A DNA stretch of 35,661 nucleotides from Polysphondylium violaceum. Lineage: Eukaryota > Evosea > Eumycetozoa > Dictyosteliales > Dictyosteliaceae. The translations under genes and the position numbers were made by a program. Under the pieces are notes generated by a model. It did not search any database and was not told where the DNA came from. It saw only the letters and a list, made by a program, of their open reading frames with translations. The DNA is taken from positions 1 through 35,661 of the forward strand of contig AJWJ01000232.1 in the NCBI GenBank assembly GCA_000277445.1, given 5' to 3'. This document shows positions 1 through 10,170 of this stretch, one piece after another (the first letter of the stretch is position 1; every line of letters starts with the position of its first letter).

Positions 1-690
1 TGCAAGTTCGGCAGCAATTCTTTCTTCTTCAATACGTTGCTTTTCTGCCAATTCGTCAGCCAGTCTTTGTTTCTCTTTTTCCTCGTCTTCCAATCGTTGT
101 TTCTCTGCTGCCAATCTTTGTCTCTCTGTTTCTTCATCTTCAAGACGTTGTTTTTCTGCAAGTTCAGCAGCCTGTTTTTGTCTTTCATTTTCTTCATCTT
201 CCAATCTTTGCTTTTCTGCTAATTCAGCAGCCAATCTTTGTCTTTCCTTCTCTTCATCTTCTAATCGTTGTTTCTCTGCGAGTTCAGCAGCGATTCTTTC
301 TTGTTCAATACGCTGTTTTTCTGCCAACTCTGCTGCCAATCTTTGTCTTTCTTTTTCTTCATCTTCTAATCTTTGTTTTTCGGCCAATTCAGTAGCTATC
401 CTTTCTTGTTCAATACGTTGTTTCTCTGCCAACTCTGCTGCTACCCTTTGTTTCTCTTTTTCTTTTTCTTCATCCTCCAATCTTTGCTTCTCTTTTAGTT
501 CAGCCTCTAATCTTTGTTTTTCTTTTTCTTCATCTTCCAAACGTTGTTTTTCGGCCAATTCAGCAGCTATTCTTTCTTGTTCAATACGTTGCTTTTCTGC
601 AAGCTCAGCCACCTCTGCTTCTAATCTTTGTTTTTCTTTTTCTTCATCCTCCAACCTTTGTTTCTCTTCTAATTCTGCTGCAGCTAATCT
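1..690. repeat. Degenerate coding tandem repeat
   Basis: The DNA encoding the charged helix is itself repetitive, with units of roughly 45-60 bases. Recurring words on the plus strand are ttcagcagc, caatctttg, ttcttcatct and aatacgttg. Units differ by scattered substitutions, which suggests expansion by unequal exchange followed by drift. Copy number may therefore vary between strains. Confidence 0.75.
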
Positions 691-1017
691 TTGTTTTTCC
701 AACTCTTCTTCCTCTTGTAATTGGTTTTCTTCTTGCTCTTGACCATCTTCTTCGTGCTCAATAAAATCTAGTAAATTTGAACCGATGGCTAATTCTGCTT
801 CATCAAACTCTTCTTCGTATTCTCCGTCATAGTATTCCTCTTGGTTATTGTCGTCAGCAACCTCTTCATATTCATATTCATATTCAACCTCTTCACTTTG
901 CTGTCGTTCTGGAGACTGAATATCTTGTTGTGGTTGACTATCATTTTCAGTATTGGTATCGTATTCGTCATCCTCACTCTCTTCACCTTGGACTATTTTT
1001 CCGTGTAGTTTGGACAT
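1..1017 (-). CDS. Coiled-coil repeat protein, 3' end outside window
   Basis: The frame is open from an ATG at 1017 to the window edge, giving 339 residues without a stop. The C-terminus lies outside the window. The first ~105 residues are strongly acidic (runs of E, D, Y and Q, beginning MSKLHGKIVQGEESEDDEYD). From about residue 110 the protein becomes a nearly unbroken series of charged repeats alternating two unit types, one like EKQRLEDEEKERQRLAAEL and one like EKQRIEQERIAAEL. This composition predicts a long single alpha-helix or coiled coil. I see no catalytic domain, signal peptide or membrane segment. I do not recognise the family; such repeats occur in cytoskeletal and scaffold proteins, but composition alone cannot assign a role. 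The start is the first ATG after AT-rich leader DNA. The plus strand of this region has only short shadow frames. Confidence 0.85.
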   Translation of the reverse strand, partial: MSKLHGKIVQGEESEDDEYDTNTENDSQPQQDIQSPERQQSEEVEYEYEYEEVADDNNQEEYYDGEYEEEFDEAELAIGSNLLDFIEHEEDGQEQEENQLQEEEELEKQRLAAAELEEKQRLEDEEKEKQRLEAEVAELAEKQRIEQERIAAELAEKQRLEDEEKEKQRLEAELKEKQRLEDEEKEKEKQRVAAELAEKQRIEQERIATELAEKQRLEDEEKERQRLAAELAEKQRIEQERIAAELAEKQRLEDEEKERQRLAAELAEKQRLEDEENERQKQAAELAEKQRLEDEETERQRLAAEKQRLEDEEKEKQRLADELAEKQRIEEERIAAELA

Positions 1018-1461
1018 ATCTAATTATTTATATATATCCTCTCTAACTATAGATATCTATATGTATGTGAATGGGTGTCTGTGTTTATATTAAAACCTAA
1101 ACAGGGCATTTAAACAATATAAAAAAACATGAAAAAGGCATGGAAAATTATTTTTTTAATTTTTCTTTTTTTTTTTTTTGGTTCAAAAAGCGCCCATTTT
1201 AAAAAAAAAAAATCTCCAAATCCTTGAAAAAAGGAAAAGATGAGCTTTTTTCGTAATTTTTTTTTTCACAAATCGGGAAAATAAACCTGGGCATCCCGAA
1301 ACACTTGATTAATCAGGTGTTGTCAAGAATTACAAACAATTGTAAACAAATAATAATAAATAAATACATTTTTACTCATATATAGTAAAACTACACTACT
1401 CCTACTATAATTATTTTATTGTTCTTTCTTCTCTTTCTTATTCTCTGCGTGGTGTTGATGA
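1018..1461. other. Intergenic: promoter side of coiled-coil gene, 3' side of TMEM209-like gene
   Basis: No coding potential is seen. The stretch holds several A and T runs of 8-14 bases (around 1151-1215 and 1255-1266), typical of dictyostelid promoters, and a short GC-richer patch near 1286-1325. It must contain the minus-strand gene's promoter. I cannot point to a convincing TATA box. Confidence 0.5.
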
Positions 1462-3863
1462 TTAATAATTAAATTCATCGTCTTCGTCAAAATCAGTATT
1501 GTTGGCATTGTCAGCCTCTAATAAACTACCTATGAATCCTCTAACATTTAATAAATCAACATTATAGGCTTCTAAATAGCCGTCATGGTATTTGGTAACA
1601 TAGTAAAAGAATAATATAATAGTAAAGAATAAATTATCAACACCCTAATCATAGTCAAATAATTAGTCGAGGGAATTAGGTGAAGTTTACAATATACACG
1701 ATACATACAGGTGAGATATCGACCACTTGTGATCCTGTAGAGGAGGGAACGAGTAGGTCACAATGAAGTGGTCTTTTATATGTAATGTTGATCATAGGAA
1801 TACCATTGAATACTAGGAGTGGTGGTAGTTGAGGAGTGTTAGTAAAGTAATAATAGTTGATACAGATAATATACAGATAGAGATATATATATATATACTT
1901 TTTGAATTTTCATGTCTAATATATTTGGAAGAGAAGGGAATGTCTGGGTTTGGGGCAGTAACGTCTCTGTATAGTTTGTGGTCCATGTAGGCACAAAAGA
2001 TTGCAAACAAGAGTTGTTCGTCATTTGGCAATTCATTTGCGATCCAGCCTTCACCACCTTTACCAAAGTTTTGAAACACATGACTGTCTTGTGAGAGTTG
2101 AATGATTCTTTGACAAATGTAAATATGCTCTTTTTTGTGTTGGACATCATTGATGAGTTTGAGATTATAGGATACATTCTTTAATATACTCTTTATAATC
2201 TCAATGTTGTTCATGTTGTCGTACGATTGACACTTGATAAACTGTTTGGCTGCGGCCTCTTCTGCGGCGGTGGTGTAGTGTTGTTGCTGAGTCTGCTGTT
2301 CTTCCTCTCTGTAGTACAGATTCAAGTAGTCTTGGGCTGGCTCGACTAGTTGATATAATATATTGATTGTAAACCACTGTGTAGATGTGTTGTTAGTAGT
2401 GTACATGCATGTAATACTCATATCGTATACATACTCTTTTACATTCGGCTGCCGATTTGAATATATCAAAGAAGTGCTTTTGTTGGATGAATTGGGACCA
2501 AATGTGGTACTTGGGTCTAACAGTCTCTTCAAAGGTGAGTTTGACAATTGGCTCACCAGTGACGTTCTTTGGCTTTTGAATGACCTTGTATGTTGATTGG
2601 ACGTGTGGATCGACCATGTACCCATAGGGCGAGGAGAGAATGTCGATGAGATTCGAGTCATCGTGATGAGATTGTGGGGTTTGTTGTTGTGATTGTTGTT
2701 GTTGGGATTGCTCCTCTTCAAACGATGAGGGATAGAGTGTAGGTTGTTGAAGAAGTGGTTGTTTTTTGGTTGTCGATGTGTTGGTGGTTGATTCCTTTTC
2801 GTCCAATTGATCTTGGCTGCTATTGAATTCACTGAGATTGGCAAACAAACGTCCCTTGAAATTATAGCTCAGTCTTTCTCTCTCCATGTCTTCAAACGAC
2901 TTATCCATCGACTGGTTGCCAATGAATGAGGATGAATAGGGCGACGAAACAAATGGTGAGCCCAATTCCTGTGCTCTACTAAAAGAGTTGTATAATTTAG
3001 AGTGGTCATCTGCGACTGCTGCTGGTGTAGATGATAATGGTGCTGGTGCTGTTGCGTTGGTTGGTGTTTTGGTGTAATTTGTACATTTGATTTCTCTTTT
3101 AATCTAGATACCGATGGTGAAAAAGGTGATAATGGTGATGAAGGGAATTGGTCGGGCCAATCATATAGCTTTCTTTCCTCCTCTGAAAGATTTACCTCTG
3201 GTACCGGTTTAAAATGCAAGACAACTGAATAGCTGCCCCATCCAAATAAAAGTGATGATAATATTAAAACTAGATAATATAAATCTAAAGATATAGATGT
3301 AGATATTAGTTAGTATGTATCTAAATGTGTAATGCATGCAAATACAACATACTATCTTCAATTAAACCAATGTTATTATAAAGAAAAGTAAAGCCCAACA
3401 ACGAGACCACAACCAAAAAAGAAGAAATCCACAGAAATCTTTCAGATTTGATTTTTAAATAATGTGATCTAAATCTGACATAGTCTATGAAATCTGATCT
3501 CTCCCAATTACTTGATATCTTTGGAAATTCAGAGCCTTTGAGTAGAGTGTCGGGTTTAGTGGTGGTTGATGCATTGTGTCTAGATTTAAGTAATTGGGTG
3601 TGTAAAGGTGATGTCATAAGGGTGTTACTATTACTATTGCTGTTTATTCTATTGCTATTGTTATTGTTGTTTGTACTCAACATTGATGATGTTAAAGGTT
3701 GAGAAGATTGTTGTTGCTGTTGTTGCTGTGGGACATGATGAGGTGATGCTACTTGTTGTTGTTGTTGTTGGATAAATGAAGAAGATGGTGTGTATTGCTG
3801 TTGTTTCTTTATTGGAGATAAAGACAATAGAGATAATGTATCATTGTTTCTATTTGATGACAT
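1462..3863 (-). CDS. tmem209: TMEM209-like nuclear envelope/nucleoporin-associated membrane protein
   Basis: Proposed exons on the minus strand: 3863-3353, 3284-3085, 2968-2435, 2376-1899, 1812-1709 and 1644-1462. Together they give 2,010 nt or 669 residues. The N-terminus is rich in Q, N and S. Two membrane segments follow (about residues 147-167 and 172-192, one ending exon 1 and one starting exon 2). An LSEEERKL motif comes next, then a Q-rich linker. The C-terminal half matches human TMEM209 as I remember it: NELPNDEQLLFAIFCAYMD corresponds to the 'DSAIIMHVFCTYLDSRL' region and PFSSKYIRHENSK to 'FTSQHFVQTPNK'. The last exon, with DNLFFTIILFFYYVTKYHDGY, matches the terminal TMEM209 block. 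In mammals the protein sits at the nuclear envelope. Junctions at 3352/3285, 2434/2377, 1898/1813 and 1708/1645 are clean GT-AG with matching phase. The junction 3084/2969 is uncertain (see findings). Start: first ATG after a T-rich leader; an upstream in-frame extension is low-complexity and unlikely. Confidence 0.82.
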
Positions 3864-4634
3864 TGTTTCTATTCCTCTGTCTTGATCTCCACCTGATCCT
3901 TGAAAATCGTTATGCAAGCGAAAATCCAAAAATAAAAAAAAAAAATAAAAAAAAAACCAAAATGATTCATAAAATTTTGTCTTCACTCATTGATGAATTG
4001 AATTGAAGCTAATTGCAGGTATTTTCAAGACTTGCTATCAAGGGACAAGAGCTATTCAAATGCACTGTATTGATGTATAGATACTCATAGAGTAAAGATA
4101 TGTTTTTCACGAAGCATCTTTACTCTATGAATATCTAAACATCATATAGTGCATAGAGGTGTTGATGTCTTTTCACGAATTATAGTCAATAAAGGATAAA
4201 AACTGAAATAACTTTTGCACAGCTCTTACAACGACTCTGTCAAACAACATATCAATAAACTCATCGCTCGTTCATTGTTTTAATGGTTGGAATAAATATG
4301 ATCAACTCATTCATTCTTTTTTAACTTTGTGTGTGATCTCTTATTGGGATGAAACTGAACCATAGAGAGTACTGTATGTACGAGTAGAGGCACTATACAC
4401 AGTATATATAATGTATATCTTAGCTTAAAAGCTTTTAGTTATTTATTTTTTACAATATTAAGGTTGATGTTGCTTGTGTAAAGTTTGATTTGGATGGTAT
4501 GTGAGAGATGTTGTGCGGTAGTGAACGTGTGTTTATAGATTAAATTAAAACTATAAACTAGATCTGCTGTTGATTTGAAAACGGTGTGTATAAATTATAT
4601 ATATGTATTGTTATTTGAATATTCAACCTAAAAT
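3864..4634. other. Intergenic between NDUFB9 and the TMEM209-like gene
   Basis: This is upstream DNA of the minus-strand TMEM209-like gene and 3' flank of NDUFB9. It has no supported gene. It contains a long imperfect hairpin (entered separately) and A-runs at about 3928-3955, just upstream of the TMEM209-like start. The remainder is anonymous AT-rich sequence. Confidence 0.5.
4061..4153. repeat. Long imperfect inverted repeat (hairpin)
   Basis: The left arm, about 4061-4102, begins tgcactgtattgatg and ends in the word catagagtaaaga. The right arm, about 4114-4153, contains tctttactctatg and ends catcatatagtgca, which reads back as the left arm with a few mismatches and one-base gaps. The loop is about 12 bases around tttttcacgaa. 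It could be a foldback or MITE-like remnant or a structured RNA; no flanking target duplication is obvious. Confidence 0.7.
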
Positions 4635-5076
4635 CTATTTATCCAAAACGTGATTGTATGGATTGACAGCCCAAAGAGGGGGTGGAATATTTCTTTGCCA
4701 TTTAGATCCATTGACGGCATCACATGCTGTGTGTTAAACGTAGTAGTTAGTATCTTATTGTTCTAGAACATGTTGTTGATTGATCTCTTCATGTCTGTAT
4801 GCAAAAGCTGTGATCGATGCAAACAGCTACGAATGAATACATACGAGTATATGGATCTGGATGTTGATAAAAGTTTTCAAACTTTTCGAGTTCTTTAACA
4901 TATTTCTTTATGAGGAATTGATCGGTTTCGTTAGCTCTTTCCTTAATAGTTGAACGTAAATCTTGAGCATTCTTTAAAAACATATCATAGTCTTCAGAGT
5001 AATCTCTAATGTTTTTAAGAGATTTACGATACAATCTAACAACTCTTTGTGAGTGAGTTAATACTTGATTAGACAT
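4635..5076 (-). CDS. ndufb9: NADH dehydrogenase (complex I) beta subcomplex subunit 9, LYR family
   Basis: Two exons on the minus strand, 5076-4845 and 4726-4635, give 107 residues. The donor is GTATGT after phase 1 and the acceptor is ACACAG; the joined frame closes at a TAG. The N-terminus has the LYR signature in LTHSQRVVRLYRKSLKNI, matching the start of NDUFB9 (LTHQQKVLRLYKRAL in human). The family word YQHPDPY follows, corresponding to human RQHPQPY. Exon 2 encodes SKWQRNIPPPLWAVNPYNH. NDUFB9 is an accessory subunit of the membrane arm of mitochondrial complex I and binds the acyl carrier protein through its LYR fold. It is shorter than the human protein (about 180), lacking most of the C-terminal extension. 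The ATG at 5076 is chosen because the in-frame extension further upstream is only low-complexity K/F sequence. Confidence 0.88.
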
Positions 5077-5312
5077 CTTGTTTACTATATTAATATAAAA
5101 AACACAAAAGAGATATATAATATGAAAAAAAAAAAAAATGATCAACACTAGTTTTAGAAAAAAAAAATACAAAAAAAAAAAAAAAAAAGTCCTCCTAAAA
5201 AGAAAAAAAATCCTGTCCCCACAAATCTGATTCATATGCAAACAACACAGACAAAAGCACTAAAATGATATTCAATGAAACAAGTAAATGAATGAATTTT
5301 ATTTATTTATTG

Positions 5313-8300
5313 TTATGAGGAAGAGGTGTTGTAGAGGAATGAGGTCTGAGCGTTTACGATTTGAGCAAAACGAGAGTTGGGATTGTTTACGAGGTTTTGG
5401 GGAGAATCAAACTCGACCATTTGACCTTTATCAATGACGAGGATCTTGTCGCTGTCGATGATGGTATCGAGACGATGGGCGATGGTCAATACTGTAGAGT
5501 TTTGGAAATTGTTTTTCACCGTTTGTTTGATAATGTAGTCGGTTTGGTAGTCGAGTGAGGCGGTGGCTTCATCCATCAATACAATCTTAGAGTTTCTCAA
5601 GAGAGCACGAGAAAGACAAAGGAGTTGTTTTTGGCCAACCGAGAGTCCTTCACCGTTTTCTGATACCAAAGAATCCATTTTCAGTGGGAGGCCTTGGACC
5701 ATAGTCTTAAGTTGCACCTTTTCTAGTGCTTCCCAGATTTCTTGATCCGTGTATTCTTCGTAAGGGTCGAGATTCATTCTGATTGAACCAGAGAAAATAA
5801 ATGGGTCTTGAGGAATGATACCGAGACGGCTACGAAGATCGTAGAGTCTGATCTTGCTGATATCAACGCCATCAATGGAAATACTTCCTTTGGTGGCCTC
5901 AACCATTCTCAACAATGATACGCCAATGGTTGATTTACCAGCACCTGTTCTACCGACGATACCAATCTTTTCATTGCCATTGATGGTAAAGGAAATGTCG
6001 GCAAGACTTGGGTCCAAGTGGGGACGATATCTAATTTCTACATTTTTGTATTCAATGCATCCAGTCTTGGGCCAGCTGGGGTCAACAAAGAGAGGCTCAA
6101 AGTTGGGGTCATCTTCGGCCCCCTCGCGTGGGGTTTCAATGTACTTTTTGATTCTCTCGACGCTGTTCATTCTGAGCTCAAGTTCGGTAAAGTTTCTGAT
6201 ACTACGGTTGAGGAACCCAGTCATGCCCAGTGCAGCAGTGACGGCGAGACCTGAGGTACCAGCGGTGCTTGAGCTGTTGTACAGAGTGAGGATAGACGAA
6301 AAGAACACAATGGCCGATGCCAACATCTCCATACGGGTGCCAATCCAACGATGGATGGCGTACGAATAGTAGATCAGTCTGATGTTGATCGAGAGGCTCG
6401 TTTGGAAATCATTAATGAATCGCTTTTGCTCCCCAAAGGCCCTGATAGTCGTGAGGCCATTGTAGCACTCGCTGACCGTGTTGAAAACGGGTGAACGCGA
6501 GATAGACTCCATACGCTTGAGCTCTCTGGACGAGGCCACATAGATTCTCTGCACGACAACATAGACCATCGAGAGGAGGATAAAGGGCAAAATAATAAAT
6601 GGGTTCAAAAAGATCATGGTCACGAGGGCAACCAACACCGATGAGCTAAAGTAAAGGAAATCTGAAAATGTCTCCATGAGGTTATTGTCAATGTCGGCAA
6701 CATCTTTGCTGAATCTATTAATGATACGACCACTGGGATTGGTGTCAAAGAAATGACATGGCGCATAGGTTACGCTGTCCAAGAGGGTGTTGTGGAGCTT
6801 GGAGGAGGCGTTGAATGTGTATCTGCTGAGAATAAAGTACCGAAGACTGAGCAAGAGCATAAAGCCAGTGACAAATATGAGATAGATGGTGACATAGTAC
6901 CTGTCTCCGGGATCGGGTTGAATCGAACGCGAGGTCCACATCGAGATCCAGTACTCGGATGCCTGCATAATGACCTGACTGACCAAAAAGAGTCCAATTA
7001 CACCAATGCAAAAGAACCAAAATGGGCCACCTGATTGGATATAGTCTTTGTACAAAGATATCTTGACACTGCCCTTATTACGATCCTCTTTGACGAGTAG
7101 TTTGGATTTCTCAATTAAAGATGGATTGGTTTCATCGGAAATGATTGACTCGATGCTAATTTCTTTTTTCTGGGATTTGTCGGGACTTGCTGAATCGTCC
7201 ATTGTCAGCGACTTATCCTCTGGTTCAATATTGAGTTTCTTTGTTTTCATGATTGATTCAAAGTCAATGCCAAGTTGTTGGAGTTCGCTATAAGTACCTT
7301 GGATGAGATTGCCATCTTGAATGACGACAATGTGGTCGGCAGAGGGAATGAATTGGAGTTGATGGGTGACGAGAATACGAGTTTTACCTTGCATCATACC
7401 TTGGATACAGTGGTCAAATAGATGTTTGCCGACTTCTGGATCAACGGCACTCAATGGTTCGTCGAGAATAAAGCATTCGGCGTCGGAATACAATGCTCTG
7501 GCCAATGAAATTCTTTGCTTTTGACCACCACTTAAATTGATACCTCTTTCACCAATCTCTGTTAAATCTTTGGCTGGGAGTTGGAGTAAATCTGTGTTGA
7601 GAGAGCATGCGTAGATTACTTTAGCATATCTCTCCTTGTCGTATGGTTTGCCAAAGAGGATGTTTTCTCTAAGAGTTGCACTGACAAGGAATGCCTGTTG
7701 TGATGTAAAGGAAATAGACTTGGGGGTGGATACTGTGCCGTTTACTCTATAGATTTCACCAATCAATGCGCTGATAAGACTAGTCTTGCCACATCCTACC
7801 TGGCCGCAAATCACAGTGAGCTTGCCGTTGGGTGCAGTGAAATTAACGTTTTGTAATACAGCAGTCTGGACCTGACTCTCTGCCAATGTTGGGGCGCTGT
7901 CGAGCATGATCATTTGGCTGCCGTCATCTATATTCTCCATCTCGATCTGGTTGTCGTTGATAATTGAAGGGGAAGAGTTGTCTTGTTGTTCCTCATCCTC
8001 TTCGATACCAACACCATCGTTCCAGTCAAATACACCACTTGTGATTCTCACCTCGCCGCTGGTTGTCTCTCCATGACGGCGCGAGGTAAAGAATCCGTCA
8101 TTGTCTTGGTCGTTGTGGTCGTCGAGGAGCGAGAAGGGAGGATGTTGGACTTCTGATGATCCGAAAAACTCTTGAAGTCTGATCGACGACGGCAAAAGAC
8201 CCAGTAGTCTTTGCACGGCCACTGGAAGCATTTCCATTGACTTTCTGAGATTTAAAAAGATGGTCAGCGACGTAAAGGCCACAGACGCTGTCAGCTGGTG

Positions 8301-9481
8301 GCCGAGCAATATGTATACAGAGAATGTCGCCAACAGGACCAGTGCGCCGGTTGATTGCACAATGACTTGGTTGAGGATCCAATATAGGATTCTCTTGAAC
8401 AGGATCTCGAGCTGTCGTGCTCTGGCCTCCTCTATCTTTTCCGTAAAAACTGTCTCCCAAGCACACTGCTTGAGGAATCGTATGCCCCCAATGAGCTCCG
8501 AGATGAGATGCACACGCTCGTCGTTGACGACATAGGAGGCCCTTAAATACTTGCTCATGGTTCTGCTGGCATAGGTACTGAGGGGCAGTGACAGCCCCAT
8601 CACAACGAACCCAATCAATCCTGCAGGACCAACAATCACGCACAACAGCACAATGAGCAAAAAGATCTGGATGGGAAATATCACGATGTCTATGTAATTG
8701 TTCCAAAAGTAATTCTGGAATGAATCAGAGTCGACCGATATCAAATTGATAATAGTTCCGACCTTGTACTTTCGTCTCGACGTGTTGTTTAGCAACAACA
8801 TCTTTTTGAATATCAGTGAGATGAGTGCGCCTCTCACCTGCAGACACAGCTTCATTCCATGCCAATAGGCCTGCTGTAACGACACATTTAATATCATTGC
8901 CGAGATAAACAAAGCAAAGCATATTCCCCATCCAACAAATATATTTCTATCTGGTATAGTGACGTAATACAAAAACCTGCAATCATATGATATCTAATAT
9001 TAATATACAAAGATCTCGCAACTGAATCCATGTATCATCAACATACAATTTTAAAACCAACGGTGTTACGATTGAAAACAACAGTGAAATGAGTTTAATA
9101 AATATCACGAATCTGTGCTTGAGTGCATAGTGTATGTAAATGTATTTCAACAACGAATACTTGGAATTGAAATCAAGATTTCTTATGTTTTTAAAAGAAT
9201 TTGAAACCTTTACGACCTCTGGTAAATCTGAAACGTCTTCCAATTGCAAGGGTCCATTAAAGTAACCTTTAAATAATAGTTTTTGAATCCATTGAAAAGT
9301 GATCTGGACAAAATATGGTTAGTGCTGTCGTGTGGTATTGTGTATGAAACAAGATAGGTACTTTGGAATAAATGGATGCGTTTTGTTCAGGACACGGCTG
9401 TCGGAATGTGTCTGCGGGATCTTGGTCCTCCGTATCGACCAGTCTGAGGTACTTGGCTACTCCCAATCCAAACGATTGCAT
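5313..9481 (-). CDS. ABC transporter, ABCC (MRP) type, full length
   Basis: Exons on the minus strand are 9481-9362, 9303-9047 and 8976-5313, totalling 4,041 nt or 1,346 residues. Both introns are GT-AG in matching phase. The order is TMD1-NBD1-TMD2-NBD2 without the extra N-terminal TMD0 of long MRPs, as in ABCC4/5-like proteins. NBD1: Walker A GQVGCGKTS (~residue 519), signature LSGGQKQRISLARAL (~604), Walker B CFILDEPLSAVD (~629), switch His in VTHQLQF. NBD2: Walker A GRTGAGKSTIG (~1136), signature LSVGQKQLLCLSRALL (~1237), Walker B IVLMDEATASLD (~1260), switch His in TIAHRLD. ABCC proteins export organic anions, conjugates or peptides using ATP; the substrate cannot be read from sequence. 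The NBD1 Walker B carries E where ABCC proteins usually have D. It is a close paralogue of the gene at 19609-23757. Confidence 0.95.
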
Positions 9482-10170
9482 AGTTTTCTATTCAACAAAC
9501 ACGACACAGACAATAACATAGATAACAATGTCAATGAATGGGGCCGAGTGGATGTGTTGTGTGTCCGACAAGTAAAATAAATGATGCTCAATGTGTCATG
9601 TGTGTCAAACAAAATCAAACACTTCCAAGGAGAAAGATATCATAAAATAAAAAGAAATTTATTTAAAAAAAAATAATAAAAATTTGTTTCATGGTACGAA
9701 ATTTCGTAAAAGGTAGTAATGCGCGCACTGATTTGCCATGAATTTGTATTGAGGACTCCAGGCTCATCATCAAGTGATAGTAATAGTTTGTTGTAATATC
9801 TGTGTGTGCATATATATATGCATATACACTCATATTCAATAGTTTATTTATTGTATGTGGTGTTGTTCAAGAGTGTTTTCCAGTGAGACCGGAGGTTTTT
9901 GAAAGAAGATTTCATTATGGGAGATTGGTGATTATCATGTGTTCAAAAGAATTCTTAATTGTACTCACCCCTTGATCAATCATAAATCAATGTTTGTTGA
10001 ACATCCCATTAAACCAAATCTCTTAAAATAGAACAACACCAGCGGGGTGGGGAATATTTTTTTTAATTATTGTATTTTTTTTTTAAATTAAGGTTATTTT
10101 TTTTTTTTAATCTATAATTAATTAGTATCAAAATTTTTTAATAGAAGATAATTATATTAGTGATTAAAAT
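9482..10170. other. Intergenic upstream of the first ABCC gene
   Basis: This stretch separates the minus-strand ABCC gene from the plus-strand Cry-like cluster. It holds a perfect 14-base palindrome (9695-9708), a gcgcgc hexamer at 9721-9726, a TA/CA-rich stretch at about 9801-9835, and T-runs at 10050-10110. No coding region is supported. The block shared by the two whole Cry-like genes is absent here. Confidence 0.5.
9695..9708. promoter_or_regulatory. Perfect 14-bp palindrome TACGAAATTTCGTA
   Basis: The 14 bases read identically on both strands and lie about 215 bp upstream of the ABCC start at 9481, followed 12 bases later by GCGCGC. In AT-rich intergenic DNA a CG-containing perfect palindrome stands out and could bind a dimeric regulator. 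This is inference from symmetry only. Confidence 0.35.

Noticed and set aside
1-1017. Possible structural-RNA or satellite reading of the repetitive left edge
   Set aside because: One minus-strand frame stays open throughout and keeps a consistent charged-helix pattern, so it is coding.
3864-3986. N-terminal extension of the TMEM209-like protein
   Set aside because: The extension is F-rich sequence from a T-run leader; MSSNRNND at 3863 is the more ordinary start.
5077-5241. N-terminal extension of NDUFB9
   Set aside because: The extra in-frame sequence is low-complexity F/L/K from A/T runs; the LYR protein family starts close to the chosen ATG.
5854-6369. A 171-codon plus-strand open frame
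   Set aside because: It is antisense to NBD2 and TMD2 of the ABCC gene, and a similar shadow appears in the paralogue at 20063. It is a by-product of conserved NBD codons.
8098-8706. A 202-codon minus-strand open frame
   Set aside because: It overlaps TMD1 of the first ABCC gene in another frame; the transporter frame carries the conserved sequence.
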